Assembly (NCBI GenBank): GCA_902773045.1
Contig: CACYDE010000017.1
Span: forward strand, 1 to 19,333
Direction: 5' to 3'
DNA: 19,333 nucleotides
Source: an uncultured Ruminococcus sp.
GTDB lineage: Bacteria; Bacillota; Clostridia; Oscillospirales; Acutalibacteraceae
The position numbers were made by a program, and so were the translations under genes. Shown piece by piece: positions 6,035-13,305 of the stretch. Numbering within the stretch: the stretch's first letter is position 1; each line of letters starts with the position of its first letter. Under the pieces are notes generated by a model. That model saw only the letters and a program-made list of their open reading frames with translations. It was not told the origin of the DNA and made no database searches.

Positions 6035-8428
6035 ATGAAAAGACTGATGGCAGCAGCTATCTGTGCGGCATTGCTCGTAAGCTGTATGACAGCGATCACG
6101 GCGAATGCAGATGTCACAGATGTTGACACTGCGTCCGAAACAGAAGTAATTTCCGATTCAGAAGCTGTGTCGGATAATGATTCGGAAACCGAAACGACGG
6201 CTGCAAATGATTCGGAAATCGATTCCGATGTTGAAACAGACAGCAAAACTTCGGAAGAGTCGGGGGAGAGCGTTCGTTTCCCTGTCGACGATATTGAGAA
6301 ATATAACAAAGATGTTAAAGAGTACGCGGAGAATACCAAACGCTGTTCGGATGTCGACATCACCAAAACGATCTCTATGTCGGATTTTGCTCAGGCTTCG
6401 GGTTGGAATAACCGCCAGGGAGTTCTCGGACATTTTGTTTCCGATCTTACGGGTGACGGAAGATTGGAAATTGTCCGTTACAAATTTGAGGACAACAAGC
6501 TGAGATGCGAAGTTGTAAGAATGAATGAATCCGATTCGAACGGAACGCCGCGTGAGACGATCATCACTTCGATCGAATTCGAATCTTCGGGAATTGACGC
6601 GGACTGCCTCATCGGAGGAATAACGACGATCAACGGAAAGAAGTGCATATACTTCGAGAACGTTGATTCCGCGAAATATTTTGTGACCGGAATGAACTGG
6701 AAATACAAGCTCTTGACTTTTGATGAAAAGTACACCGAAACATTTTCGGTTGAGCAGAAAGCTCCGGGAAGCACAGGCTTTGAGTGCGTAAGATACAGTC
6801 AGGGATCAGAAATCCCCGAGGTTTTGAGAGTGGATCAGACGGCTGATGACAAAGGAGAGGCGTTTGGAACATCCATCAAGACATTTTGGAAAATGGGAGA
6901 TCAGGGAACGATGGCGGAAGCTATCGCCAAGCAGCTCGTTGAAGAGGGAATGAGCGGTACCACAAAGACTGTCGGTGATTCCATGACCGCGCTGCAGTTT
7001 AATAATTTCACTACAACGGCTGATTATGATCCGTTCGCTTTCCCGTCATACTACAATGAGTCTTCCGTAAAGCCGATCATGTATTGGATCAATGCTCCGA
7101 AGGACAACACCCCTTCCGCAGATCAGACATACGATTTCGTTTCGGCGACAAAATTCCTTGCGGCCGAAGATGATCCGTTTGATACGTTTGATATCCCCGA
7201 AAGTGATTCCGAAGATTCGGACGAGCCGTCTGATATCGATGCTTCCGATTCGGAGAAAGAAGATTCCGATTCGGATTCTCAGTCCGATTCCGAGTCCGAC
7301 TCTGATAAAGCTCCCATCGAACAGCCCGACTATGACAAGTATGTCAAGGAAGTTCTCGTTCCCAAATACGGCATGGCTGACACAAAGAGAGTCGATAAAA
7401 TTATCGCAGAGAGTGATATCGGAAAGGTGGATAACTGGGTTCTCCGTGACGGTATTCTCGACTATGTTGTTGGTGATATGAACGGCGACGGCGTCAACGA
7501 TCTTGTTGTCTATCGTTTTGACGGAAAGGCTTCGAGAAACACACTTCTTGCAGATTTCTACTGGACAGGCGGAAAGGGCAAGGATATCAAATCCTGCAAC
7601 TCTGTTGTTGTTTCATGCGCGGATCCTTATGATTTTGATTACATGGCAGCAGGTATGATGGACGTTAAGGGTGAGAAATATATTTACGTTGAGCACAACA
7701 ACCACGCCATCTATACGGAAAAGGGCGAGAACATCGCTTATGAGTTCTTCAAGCTGACTCCTGACGGTCGTGCTTATTCGAAATACAGAATTTTGAGAAG
7801 CATGCAGTCGAGCAGCGGTTATGATTATGTCCTTGAAACAACAACATACAACAATGACGGTACCGGAACTGTTTCAAGAGAAGTGATCTGGGATCACACC
7901 GCCCCCAACAGAGGAACGGAAGCTAAGGCGATCAAAGATACGCTTTCATCTATCGGTCTTGAAAGTACAAAAAAGACGATCGCCAACTCTATTCATGATG
8001 ATCTTGAAGTTTATGACCACGGTGACCAGGATATAACTCGTCAGGCTCCGTCTTATTTTGACAAGAAGTATCTTGTTAAGCCTGTATGCATGATGACTGC
8101 TTTGTGGGGTAATGTTTACAACATGGTTCCGCCGCTCGATTTTGTAAACTTTGTTTATGCCGGATTTGATCGCCCCAATCTTACGGAGCAGACAGAATCC
8201 GACACCGATACAAGCAGCGGTAACAGCGGCAGCAGCGGCAGCGGAAACAGCAGCAGTTCGTCCTCTTCAAGCAGCAATACAAGCACTTCCACCACGGCTG
8301 CAGCAACCACGGATACTGTATCGACAGGTGTGATGACAACAGGTCTCGGCGGTTTGGTCGGCGTATTCTTCGCCAGCGGTGCAGCTTCATTGGCTTTGAA
8401 GAAGCGCAAAAAGGACGAAGAGGAGTAA
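6035..8428 (+). CDS. Large secreted, C-terminally anchored Asp/Ser-rich protein (function unknown)
   Basis: A 797-residue protein with a signal peptide (residues 1-25, likely cut after ANA). LVSC (14-17) also resembles a lipobox. A Ser/Asp/Glu/Thr-rich segment follows at 27-85. Two related extracellular units come next, at about 90-380 and 430-730, each opening with Y-K-V-K-E and then an EF-hand-like D-x-[TN]-G-D-G loop (from 137 and 481). A Ser-Asp linker (about 385-430) joins them. The C-terminus has a Gly/Ser/Thr tract, then VSTGVMTTG, a hydrophobic helix and the tail KKRKKDEEE, resembling a non-canonical sorting signal or membrane anchor. ATG 6035 follows AAGGAGTGG with good spacing; an in-frame GTG at 6023 overlaps that site and is rejected. 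I do not recognise the family; calcium binding and cell-surface display are inferences. Confidence 0.85.
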   Translation: MKRLMAAAICAALLVSCMTAITANADVTDVDTASETEVISDSEAVSDNDSETETTAANDSEIDSDVETDSKTSEESGESVRFPVDDIEKYNKDVKEYAENTKRCSDVDITKTISMSDFAQASGWNNRQGVLGHFVSDLTGDGRLEIVRYKFEDNKLRCEVVRMNESDSNGTPRETIITSIEFESSGIDADCLIGGITTINGKKCIYFENVDSAKYFVTGMNWKYKLLTFDEKYTETFSVEQKAPGSTGFECVRYSQGSEIPEVLRVDQTADDKGEAFGTSIKTFWKMGDQGTMAEAIAKQLVEEGMSGTTKTVGDSMTALQFNNFTTTADYDPFAFPSYYNESSVKPIMYWINAPKDNTPSADQTYDFVSATKFLAAEDDPFDTFDIPESDSEDSDEPSDIDASDSEKEDSDSDSQSDSESDSDKAPIEQPDYDKYVKEVLVPKYGMADTKRVDKIIAESDIGKVDNWVLRDGILDYVVGDMNGDGVNDLVVYRFDGKASRNTLLADFYWTGGKGKDIKSCNSVVVSCADPYDFDYMAAGMMDVKGEKYIYVEHNNHAIYTEKGENIAYEFFKLTPDGRAYSKYRILRSMQSSSGYDYVLETTTYNNDGTGTVSREVIWDHTAPNRGTEAKAIKDTLSSIGLESTKKTIANSIHDDLEVYDHGDQDITRQAPSYFDKKYLVKPVCMMTALWGNVYNMVPPLDFVNFVYAGFDRPNLTEQTESDTDTSSGNSGSSGSGNSSSSSSSSSNTSTSTTAAATTDTVSTGVMTTGLGGLVGVFFASGAASLALKKRKKDEEE

Positions 8429-8480
8429 TCCCCGAGGCGGTTCTTAAACAGCCACTGATAAAGTCTTTTTGAATATTGAT

Positions 8481-8528
8481 AACAAATCACAGCATAAACT
8501 CAAAACGGGTTTGTGCTGTGATTGTTTT
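8481..8528 (+). terminator. Terminator, copy 1 of a 48-nt exact repeat
   Basis: AATCACAGCA (8485-8494) pairs with TGCTGTGATT, with a second inner stem AAACTC/GGGTTT, and is followed by GTTTT. The whole 48-nt segment recurs without a mismatch at 11504-11551 behind the second large surface protein. Confidence 0.85.
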
Positions 8529-8534
8529 ATTACA

Positions 8535-8547
8535 ACACTTTTAGTGT
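8535..8547. promoter_or_regulatory. Operator-like palindrome ACACTTTTAGTGT
   Basis: This is a 12/13 match to the palindromes over the promoter at 9017-9050. It is extended to ACAACACT/AGTGTTGT (8532-8550), so it could equally be an RNA hairpin following the terminator. Confidence 0.4.
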
Positions 8548-8587
8548 TGTGTGTGAATTTGCAATAATATAAAAATATTAAATTGTG

Positions 8588-8626
8588 AAAGAGGAAGAGT
8601 TCACTTTAAGTGTGCTCTTCCTCTTT
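8588..8626 (-). terminator. Terminator hairpin at the 3' end of the XRE gene, with an operator-like sequence in its loop
   Basis: AAAGAGGAAGAG (8588-8599) and CTCTTCCTCTTT (8615-8626) form a perfect 12-bp stem that includes the last codons of the minus-strand regulator gene. The loop carries TCACTTTAAGTGT (8601-8613), a 12/13 match to the palindromes at the divergent promoter. The minus-strand continuation TTTCACAATTT is moderately U-rich. On the plus strand TTTTAGC follows, so it could work in both directions. Confidence 0.6.
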
Positions 8627-8941
8627 TAGCTTATTGGCTGTTTTCATGTCGGTGATGATAATATTCAAAGCTTTGATTTGATCGTTCGACAGACCTTCAA
8701 TGTCGATAAGTTTACTGAAATCGGTCTCTCTGGGATTGTCGGTTTTTCCGAGAAGATAGTCGGTCGAAACGTGATAAAGATAGGACAATGCAACCAAGTT
8801 CAAAAGGCTTGGATAGCGTTCTCCGGTCTCATAAGAAGAGATAATTGACGGAGAACACATGAGTCTTTCGGCGACGATTTTTTGAGAATAGTGGTGTTCC
8901 TCTCGGAGTGTTTTTAGTTTGTTATGCAGGTCAATCAACAT
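8606..8941 (-). CDS. XRE/Cro-CI family transcriptional regulator
   Basis: A 111-residue DNA-binding protein. Residues 6-65 form an HTH_3 domain: LKTLREEHHYSQKIVAERL, then recognition-helix region SPSIISSYETGERYPSL, then LVALSYLYHVSTDYLLG, the standard ending of this domain. The remaining 45 residues are polar and probably helical, possibly for dimerisation. GGGGAGGA lies 5 nt before the ATG. The gene is divergent from surface protein 2, whose promoter carries two ACACTTWAAGTGT palindromes 21 bp apart, the arrangement expected for a dimeric repressor bound on one DNA face. The target assignment is inferred from position. Its own promoter is not clear. Confidence 0.9.
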   Translation of the reverse strand: MLIDLHNKLKTLREEHHYSQKIVAERLMCSPSIISSYETGERYPSLLNLVALSYLYHVSTDYLLGKTDNPRETDFSKLIDIEGLSNDQIKALNIIITDMKTANKLKEEEHT

Positions 8942-9016
8942 AATGTTCCTCCCCGTAAAGTATTGTTATAAAAGCAGTGTATAAAAAAAGAAAACACTAT
9001 AATTAAAGAAAAAACT

Positions 9017-9050
9017 ACACTTAAAGTGTTGACAAATACACTTTAAGTGT
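9017..9050. promoter_or_regulatory. Paired 13-bp palindromic operators (ACACTTWAAGTGT)
   Basis: ACACTTAAAGTGT (9017-9029) and ACACTTTAAGTGT (9038-9050) are perfect palindromes around a central A or T. Their centres are 21 bp apart, two helical turns. The first ends on the first base of the -35 box and the second fills the spacer up to the -10 box, so occupancy should block RNA polymerase. The divergent XRE regulator is the obvious candidate ligand. Confidence 0.8.
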
Positions 9051-9058
9051 AGTATAAT
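9029..9058 (+). promoter_or_regulatory. Promoter of surface protein 2
   Basis: TTGACA (9029-9034) and TATAAT (9053-9058) are 18 bp apart and both match consensus. The promoter is embedded in the paired operators. The start would be near 9065, giving a leader of about 130 nt. Confidence 0.85.
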
Positions 9059-9193
9059 CAAAATTGTAACAGATATGTTGTATTTTGTGCGGTTTTATAT
9101 TTATTATCATTTTTAATGGTACCTAAAATTATGATGTGAACTGTGATCCGGTGAAAATTAACACGTATCCGAAATTTTGAAGGAGTGAGCATA

Positions 9194-11463
9194 ATGAAAA
9201 ATTTTTTTCCTGTGTGCTTTGTGCGCTGTTAGCGTTTAGCACAATTTTAGTCTCGGCAGCCGAAGACGAAAATATTGGCTCGGGCGGAACTGTGAGCAAA
9301 AAAGAAAAGATAATTGACTGTTTGATCAGTGACGAAAGCTGGTTTAAAAATGCCGAAGGAGTTGAGTTGTATATTCAGTTTGTGGATCTGGATTTTGACG
9401 GCAATCTGGAATTTCTGACAGAGGCAGTATCGCAAAACGGATATGTCAATACTCATGTATACAATATCGGTATGGATGATTATGATGGTCTTGCAAAAAC
9501 AGACGGAAGTTTTGACAGCACCATTTCCCCTAAGAATCTGATAGGATATTATGATACGAAAAGTAAAAAGTACAGAACAATAGGCTCAACCGATACGAGA
9601 GGTATTAAAGAACAGTCTGTCAATGCATATCATTACGATTATGAAGTGTTGAATGACAGTAAAGATTCAAGGCGGTTTGTTAATAAGTCGATAGCTTATT
9701 ATCAAATCAGCAATGGTCATTTGGATCCAAACGGTGAAAAAATTTATTTCGATGGAAACGGTAATGTTGTTACCGAGTCTGATTATAATTCTATCATTGA
9801 GAATTATTTGTCGGGGTTGGTTAATGTTAATATGAAGTTTGAAACATATTCTTTCCCTGTCCTTCCCAATAATGAGTACAGCGTAATGACGGAAGATAAG
9901 AAAAGAGAAAAATTAGGGGAATTGTATGATTCCTTCATTTATGACCCTTATGAAAAGGACAGAGATAATCAGGAGCCTGATAATAACGAAAATTCGGACT
10001 CGGATTCGTCATCGAAACTTGAGCATGATATACAGGAATATGAGGCTGATGATCTTATCAATAAGACGATTCCCGAAATTATTGAGATTATGGGAGGAGA
10101 ATATGATTGTGCAGGAGGCGATCGGGCGGAAGATCTTACAGGAATTGATGACTCAAAATCAATTTTGACATTCCGGAATGAAGAAAAAATTCCCGGAATG
10201 AAATTTTGTTGGATAGGTATGGTTACCAATGGCTTTGATTCCTATATCCGTTCTTCCCTTGAAAAAGGAGAGTATTCTCTCTATGCAATTCAGGTTACCG
10301 GTCAGGCTAAAGCTGATGAGAAAATAAGTGCCGATATGAATTACGATGATTGTTCCAAAGCACTCGGAAAGTTTGATTGTGAACTTTCGTACATGAAAAC
10401 CTTCAATGGCAGAGAAAAAACAATTTCTTATACTTATGAGAGTCAAAACGCTGATGTGATTTTAAACTTTGAAATTGATTCTTCATTGCAGAAAAAAATT
10501 GATGATGGTCAAACAAAGTTTACTTCGGACGAGATGCACAATAGCAATCCTAAATTAAGGAATGTTGAGGTTTTGAAGGGGGATGTAACGACCGAAACAG
10601 ATTCTGAGAACGATGATACTTCCCATTATGATTCAGAATCGGATTCGCTGCCGGATCCGACCCCGATTCCCGTTGTGAAAGAATATACCGCAACGGAGCT
10701 TATAAATAAAACAATTCCGGAAATCATTGAAATTATGGGCGGAGAATATGATTGTGGAGCCGATAGAGCCAAAGATCCTACCGGAATCGATGATGCGAAT
10801 TCAATTTTCTCAATATATAATCAAGAAAAAATTCCGGGAATGAAATTCTGCTGGGTCGGCATGATTACCAATGGTTTTGATTCTTATATCCGTTCGTCCC
10901 TTGAAAAAGGAGAGTATCCTCTCTATGCAATTCAGGTTACCGGTTCGGCTAAAGCTGATGAAAAAATAAATGCCGATATGAATTACAATGATTGTTCCAA
11001 AGCGATTGGAAAGTTCGATTGTGAACTGTCATATATGAAAACTTACAACGGCAGAGAAAAAACAATTTCTTATTCTTATGAAAGTCAAAACGCTATTGTG
11101 ATTTTAAACTTTGAAATTGATTCGTCATTACAGAAAAAAATTGACGCAGGTCAAACTGAATTTACGTCAGATGAAATGCGTGAAAACAATTCTAAATTAA
11201 GGAATATTGAAGTCTTTAAAAACAGCAATTCAACCGATACCGATTCGGCTGTTGATTCCGAGTCATCCGGAAATGGCAGTGCAAATAACGGTAACTCCAA
11301 TTCCAACTCCAACTCCTCAGGCAATAACTCATCTGCAAACACTTCATCATCAGTATCGCCTGTTTCTACAGGTGTTATCACAACAGGTGTTTCCACTATT
11401 GCTCTTATTTTAGTCGTTAGCGGCGCAGCAGTTATTGTTTCGAGAAAGCGCAGAAAAGATTGA
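9194..11463 (+). CDS. Large secreted, anchored repeat protein; start frameshifted at a T7 tract (function unknown)
   Basis: The open frame from GTG 9214 encodes 749 residues. That GTG has no ribosome binding site and would lack the basic end of a signal peptide. ATG 9194 does have one (AAGGAGTGAG), but its frame stops after 12 codons. Adding one T to the T7 run at 9202-9208 joins ATG 9194 to the long frame and restores a textbook signal peptide, MKNFFSCVLCALLAFSTILV then SAA. In GTG numbering, an N-terminal domain contains an EF-hand-like DLDFDGNLE (58-66). Then come two near-identical units of about 183 residues (275-457 and 490-671) joined by an acidic linker. Last are an Asn/Ser tract and SPVSTGVITTG, followed by a hydrophobic helix and RKRRKD. 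It shares anchor type and terminator with the protein at 6035. It is either phase-variable, decayed, or a sequencing error. Confidence 0.75.
10036..11226 (+). repeat. Tandem in-frame duplication (two units of about 547 bp)
   Basis: 10036-10584 and 10681-11226 encode 183 and 182 residues that align almost without gaps. Shared blocks include LINKTIPEIIEIMGGEYDC, IPGMKFCW, NGFDSYIRSSLEKGEY and LNFEIDSSLQKKID. The DNA is also strongly conserved; for example, CTCTATGCAATTCAGGTTAC is identical in both. The duplication is therefore fairly recent. The 96-bp linker between them is acidic/proline-rich and not duplicated. Confidence 0.95.
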
Positions 11464-11503
11464 TATCAAAATTTACGATAAAGGACATTATTTTTTCCTG
11501 TTA

Positions 11504-11551
11504 AACAAATCACAGCATAAACTCAAAACGGGTTTGTGCTGTGATTGTTTT
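11504..11551 (+). terminator. Terminator, copy 2 of the 48-nt exact repeat
   Basis: Identical over 48 nt to 8481-8528, with a 10-bp stem (AATCACAGCA/TGCTGTGATT), an inner stem and a T4 run. It closes the second surface protein gene. Confidence 0.85.
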
Positions 11552-11552
11552 C

Positions 11553-11579
11553 AAAAATCCCAAAAAACGGGATTTTTTT
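11553..11579 (+). terminator. Second terminator hairpin
   Basis: AAAAATCCC pairs with GGGATTTTT around a CAAAAAAC-type loop, followed directly by further T residues. It sits directly behind the repeated terminator, giving tandem termination. Confidence 0.7.
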
Positions 11580-11585
11580 ACCTCA

Positions 11586-11616
11586 TTGATTTTTTTGTGG
11601 ATTTTTGATGTATAAT
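11586..11616 (+). promoter_or_regulatory. Possible promoter of a small RNA
   Basis: TTGATT (11586-11591) and TATAAT (11611-11616) have a 19-bp spacer. The -10 is consensus, but the -35 and spacing are suboptimal. No protein-coding gene follows on this strand, so a short non-coding transcript is the natural product if the promoter is real. Confidence 0.4.
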
Positions 11617-11622
11617 GAATAC

Positions 11623-11770
11623 GGACTTAAAAGACATATAAGTTACAACCTTCTTTATCACCCATAGTTTTTTCGGCGGGCAGATTTTGAGAAGAATCTG
11701 CCCGGGAAGGTTAGACATAAAAATAAATATCAGCGGCACAGATTCGGGTTTTTACCGAGCTGTGCCGCTT
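11623..11770 (+). ncRNA. Candidate small RNA with two strong hairpins
   Basis: AACCTTC (11647-11653) and GAAGGTT (11706-11712) close a domain whose apical part is the perfect 10-bp hairpin CGGGCAGATT/AATCTGCCCG (11677-11704). A second perfect 10-bp stem, AGCGGCACAG/CTGTGCCGCT, spans 11732-11769. No open reading frame explains this conserved-looking pairing. The second hairpin could instead be the minus-strand terminator for the DAHP synthase gene, since its minus-strand continuation (GATATTTATTTTTATG) is T-rich. I cannot assign a family. Confidence 0.35.
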
Positions 11771-11910
11771 GAACATTATCTATGTATTGAGAAATATAAT
11801 GTCTTGCCGCCTAAGTAATTTGTTCTGTAAGATCATCTGATCAGTGGTTAGCTATAGATTATATTTTCTTCCCGATATACGCTTGATATATTTCGAATGC
11901 CGTTACGGGG

Positions 11911-12015
11911 TCATGATACAGCCGGAGAATTCATTCCTTGATCTGTAAAGTCGTTCAATGGGAGCGTATTTTCATTTGAGATGCCGACTGTTCCGACAAG
12001 CCTGTTTATTTTCAT
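11911..12015 (-). pseudogene. Short reading frame / possible coding remnant after the DAHP synthase gene
   Basis: An ATG two bases after the DAHP synthase stop opens a 34-codon frame beginning MKINRLVGTVGISNENTLP. A neighbouring frame of the same stretch reads LYHDPVTAFEIYQAYIGKKI and then stops at about 11847, and the third frame reads IERLYRSRNEFSGCIM. That protein-like text is scattered over frames suggests a degraded gene tail rather than a functional small protein. I do not recognise the family, and the coding nature itself is uncertain. The rest of 11771-12017 shows nothing else. Confidence 0.25.
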
Positions 12016-12017
12016 GA

Positions 12018-13046
12018 TTACAGAATATCGGCAATTTCATAAATGAGCTTTTCCGATTTTTCCCAGCCCAAGCACGGATCGGTGATCGACTTTCCGTAAA
12101 CAGTGCCGCTGACAGGCTGGTTTCCGTCTTCGATGTAGCTTTCGATCATAAGTCCTTTGACGAGCTTTCTGATCTCTCCGTTTTCATGGATACTGTGGAT
12201 AACATCGTGGCTTATGCGGATCTGTTCAAGGAATTGCTTTCCGGAGTTTGCGTGATTTGTGTCAATTATCACCGAAGGATTTTTAAGTCCCTTTTCATGG
12301 TAAGCTTCGGACAGCCTGAGAAGATCCTCATAGTGGTAGTTTGAAATATTCTGACCCTGTGAATTCGTACGGCCTCTCATGATCGCATGAGCAAGCTCGT
12401 TTCCTGTGCTTTCAACTTCCCAGCCGCGGTAGATGAAAGTGTGAGAACCCTGCGCCGCTTTTATTGCGTTGAGCATAACCGAAACATCGCCTCCGGTGGG
12501 ATTTTTCATTCCTACGGGAATTTCGATCCCGCTTGCCGTGAGACGGTGCTGCTGATTTTCAACAGAACGCGCACCCACCGCAACGTAAGAAAGCAGATCG
12601 GAGAGGTAACGGTAATTATCGGGGTAAAGCATTTCATCTGCGCTTGTAAGGCCTGTTTCGGCGAGAACCCGTCTGTGAAGCTTTCTTATTTTCGTCACGC
12701 CTTTGAGCATATCGGAATCGGTGAGAGGATCGGGCTGATGAAGCATTCCTTTGTAGCCTTCGCCGGTGGTTCTGGGTTTGTTTGTGTAAACTCGGGGGAT
12801 AAGAAGAAGCTTGTCCTTGACGTCTTCCTGTACCTTAGAGAGACGTGTTACGTAATCCATGACGGAAGATTCATAATCAGCCGAACACGGTCCTATTATC
12901 AGAAGAAATTTGTCCGATTCACCCGTGAAAACTTTTTTGATCTTTTCGTCTCTTTCAGCTTTGATTTTTGCGTGTTCCTCTTTGACCGGGTATTGTTCTT
13001 TAAGCTCCTTCGGAATAGGCAGCTTTCTTTTAAATGTACAGTTCAT
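12018..13046 (-). CDS. aroF: 3-deoxy-7-phosphoheptulonate (DAHP) synthase, class I
   Basis: A 342-residue enzyme that joins phosphoenolpyruvate and erythrose 4-phosphate in the first step of the shikimate pathway to Phe, Tyr and Trp. It belongs to the E. coli AroF/AroG/AroH type (about 350 residues, usually feedback-inhibited). Motifs are IGPCSADYE (about 51-59) with the metal-binding Cys, KPRTTGEGYKG, GARSVENQQHR, MKNPTGGDVSV and DTNHANSGK. The ribosome binding site GGAGGAG precedes ATG 13046. The gene is preceded by its own promoter, an aromatic leader peptide and an attenuator terminator (13080-13334), so expression should rise when charged tRNA-Tyr or tRNA-Phe is scarce. Which amino acid inhibits the enzyme cannot be read from sequence. 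Confidence 0.95.
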   Translation of the reverse strand: MNCTFKRKLPIPKELKEQYPVKEEHAKIKAERDEKIKKVFTGESDKFLLIIGPCSADYESSVMDYVTRLSKVQEDVKDKLLLIPRVYTNKPRTTGEGYKGMLHQPDPLTDSDMLKGVTKIRKLHRRVLAETGLTSADEMLYPDNYRYLSDLLSYVAVGARSVENQQHRLTASGIEIPVGMKNPTGGDVSVMLNAIKAAQGSHTFIYRGWEVESTGNELAHAIMRGRTNSQGQNISNYHYEDLLRLSEAYHEKGLKNPSVIIDTNHANSGKQFLEQIRISHDVIHSIHENGEIRKLVKGLMIESYIEDGNQPVSGTVYGKSITDPCLGWEKSEKLIYEIADIL

Positions 13047-13079
13047 ATTTTTCTCCTCCGTTTATATAATTTCTGCGCA

Positions 13080-13115
13080 ATAAAAAACCGATGTTCACGT
13101 GTGCAAACATCGGTT
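13080..13115 (-). terminator. Attenuator terminator of the DAHP synthase gene
   Basis: On the minus strand AACCGATGTT (13115-13106) pairs with AACATCGGTT (13095-13086) and is followed by TTTTTATT. The 5' arm overlaps GATGTTTGCACA (13111-13100), which can instead pair with TGTGC-GT-CAAACATC (13173-13159) inside the leader-peptide codons. That gives the antiterminator. The hairpin lies 34 nt before the gene start. Confidence 0.88.
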
Positions 13116-13143
13116 CAAAAGACTTAATAAACATAATACAAAA

Positions 13144-13257
13144 TTATATTGACCATTTGATGTTTGACGCACAGCGAATCGAACCGGAGTAATAATATCC
13201 CGGTGCGCTAAAGTAAAAGTATGAATATACATTGCTGATCTTCATAAAATTACTCAT
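13144..13257 (-). CDS. Aromatic leader peptide of the DAHP synthase attenuator
   Basis: A 37-codon frame between promoter and attenuator. Of its residues 6 are Tyr, 3 Phe and 1 Trp. The clusters are YSYFYF at codons 11-16 and YYY at codons 21-23. AAGGAAGGG lies 10 nt before the ATG. The YYY codons (13197-13189) fall in the loop of a protector hairpin formed by CGCACCGG (13207-13200) with CCGG (13187-13184) and GTGCG (13173-13169 region). The distal arm of that hairpin belongs to the antiterminator strand. A ribosome stalled at the Tyr/Phe codons would cover the first arm and leave the antiterminator free to form. Its product need have no function beyond translation itself. Confidence 0.85.
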   Translation of the reverse strand: MSNFMKISNVYSYFYFSAPGYYYSGSIRCASNIKWSI

Positions 13258-13305
13258 AATGCATGCGCCCTTCCTTAGAGTTTGGTTGATGTAACCTTGT
13301 AAACA

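Noticed and set aside
6048..6088. Lipoprotein signal (LVSC) in surface protein 1
   Set aside because: A fitting motif, but the protein also has a normal signal-peptidase site shortly after and a C-terminal anchor; kept only as an alternative.
7180..7310. CRISPR-like short repeats
   Set aside because: The periodicity comes from Ser-Asp codons (GATTCC/GATTCG) in the protein linker; no repeat-spacer structure exists.
8942..9016. Minus-strand promoter for the XRE gene
   Set aside because: Several A/T-rich boxes occur, but none pairs with a reasonable -35 at normal spacing.
12387..13127. Plus-strand 246-codon frame opposite aroF
   Set aside because: It lies antisense to a clear DAHP synthase and its attenuator, with no ribosome binding site or recognisable protein.
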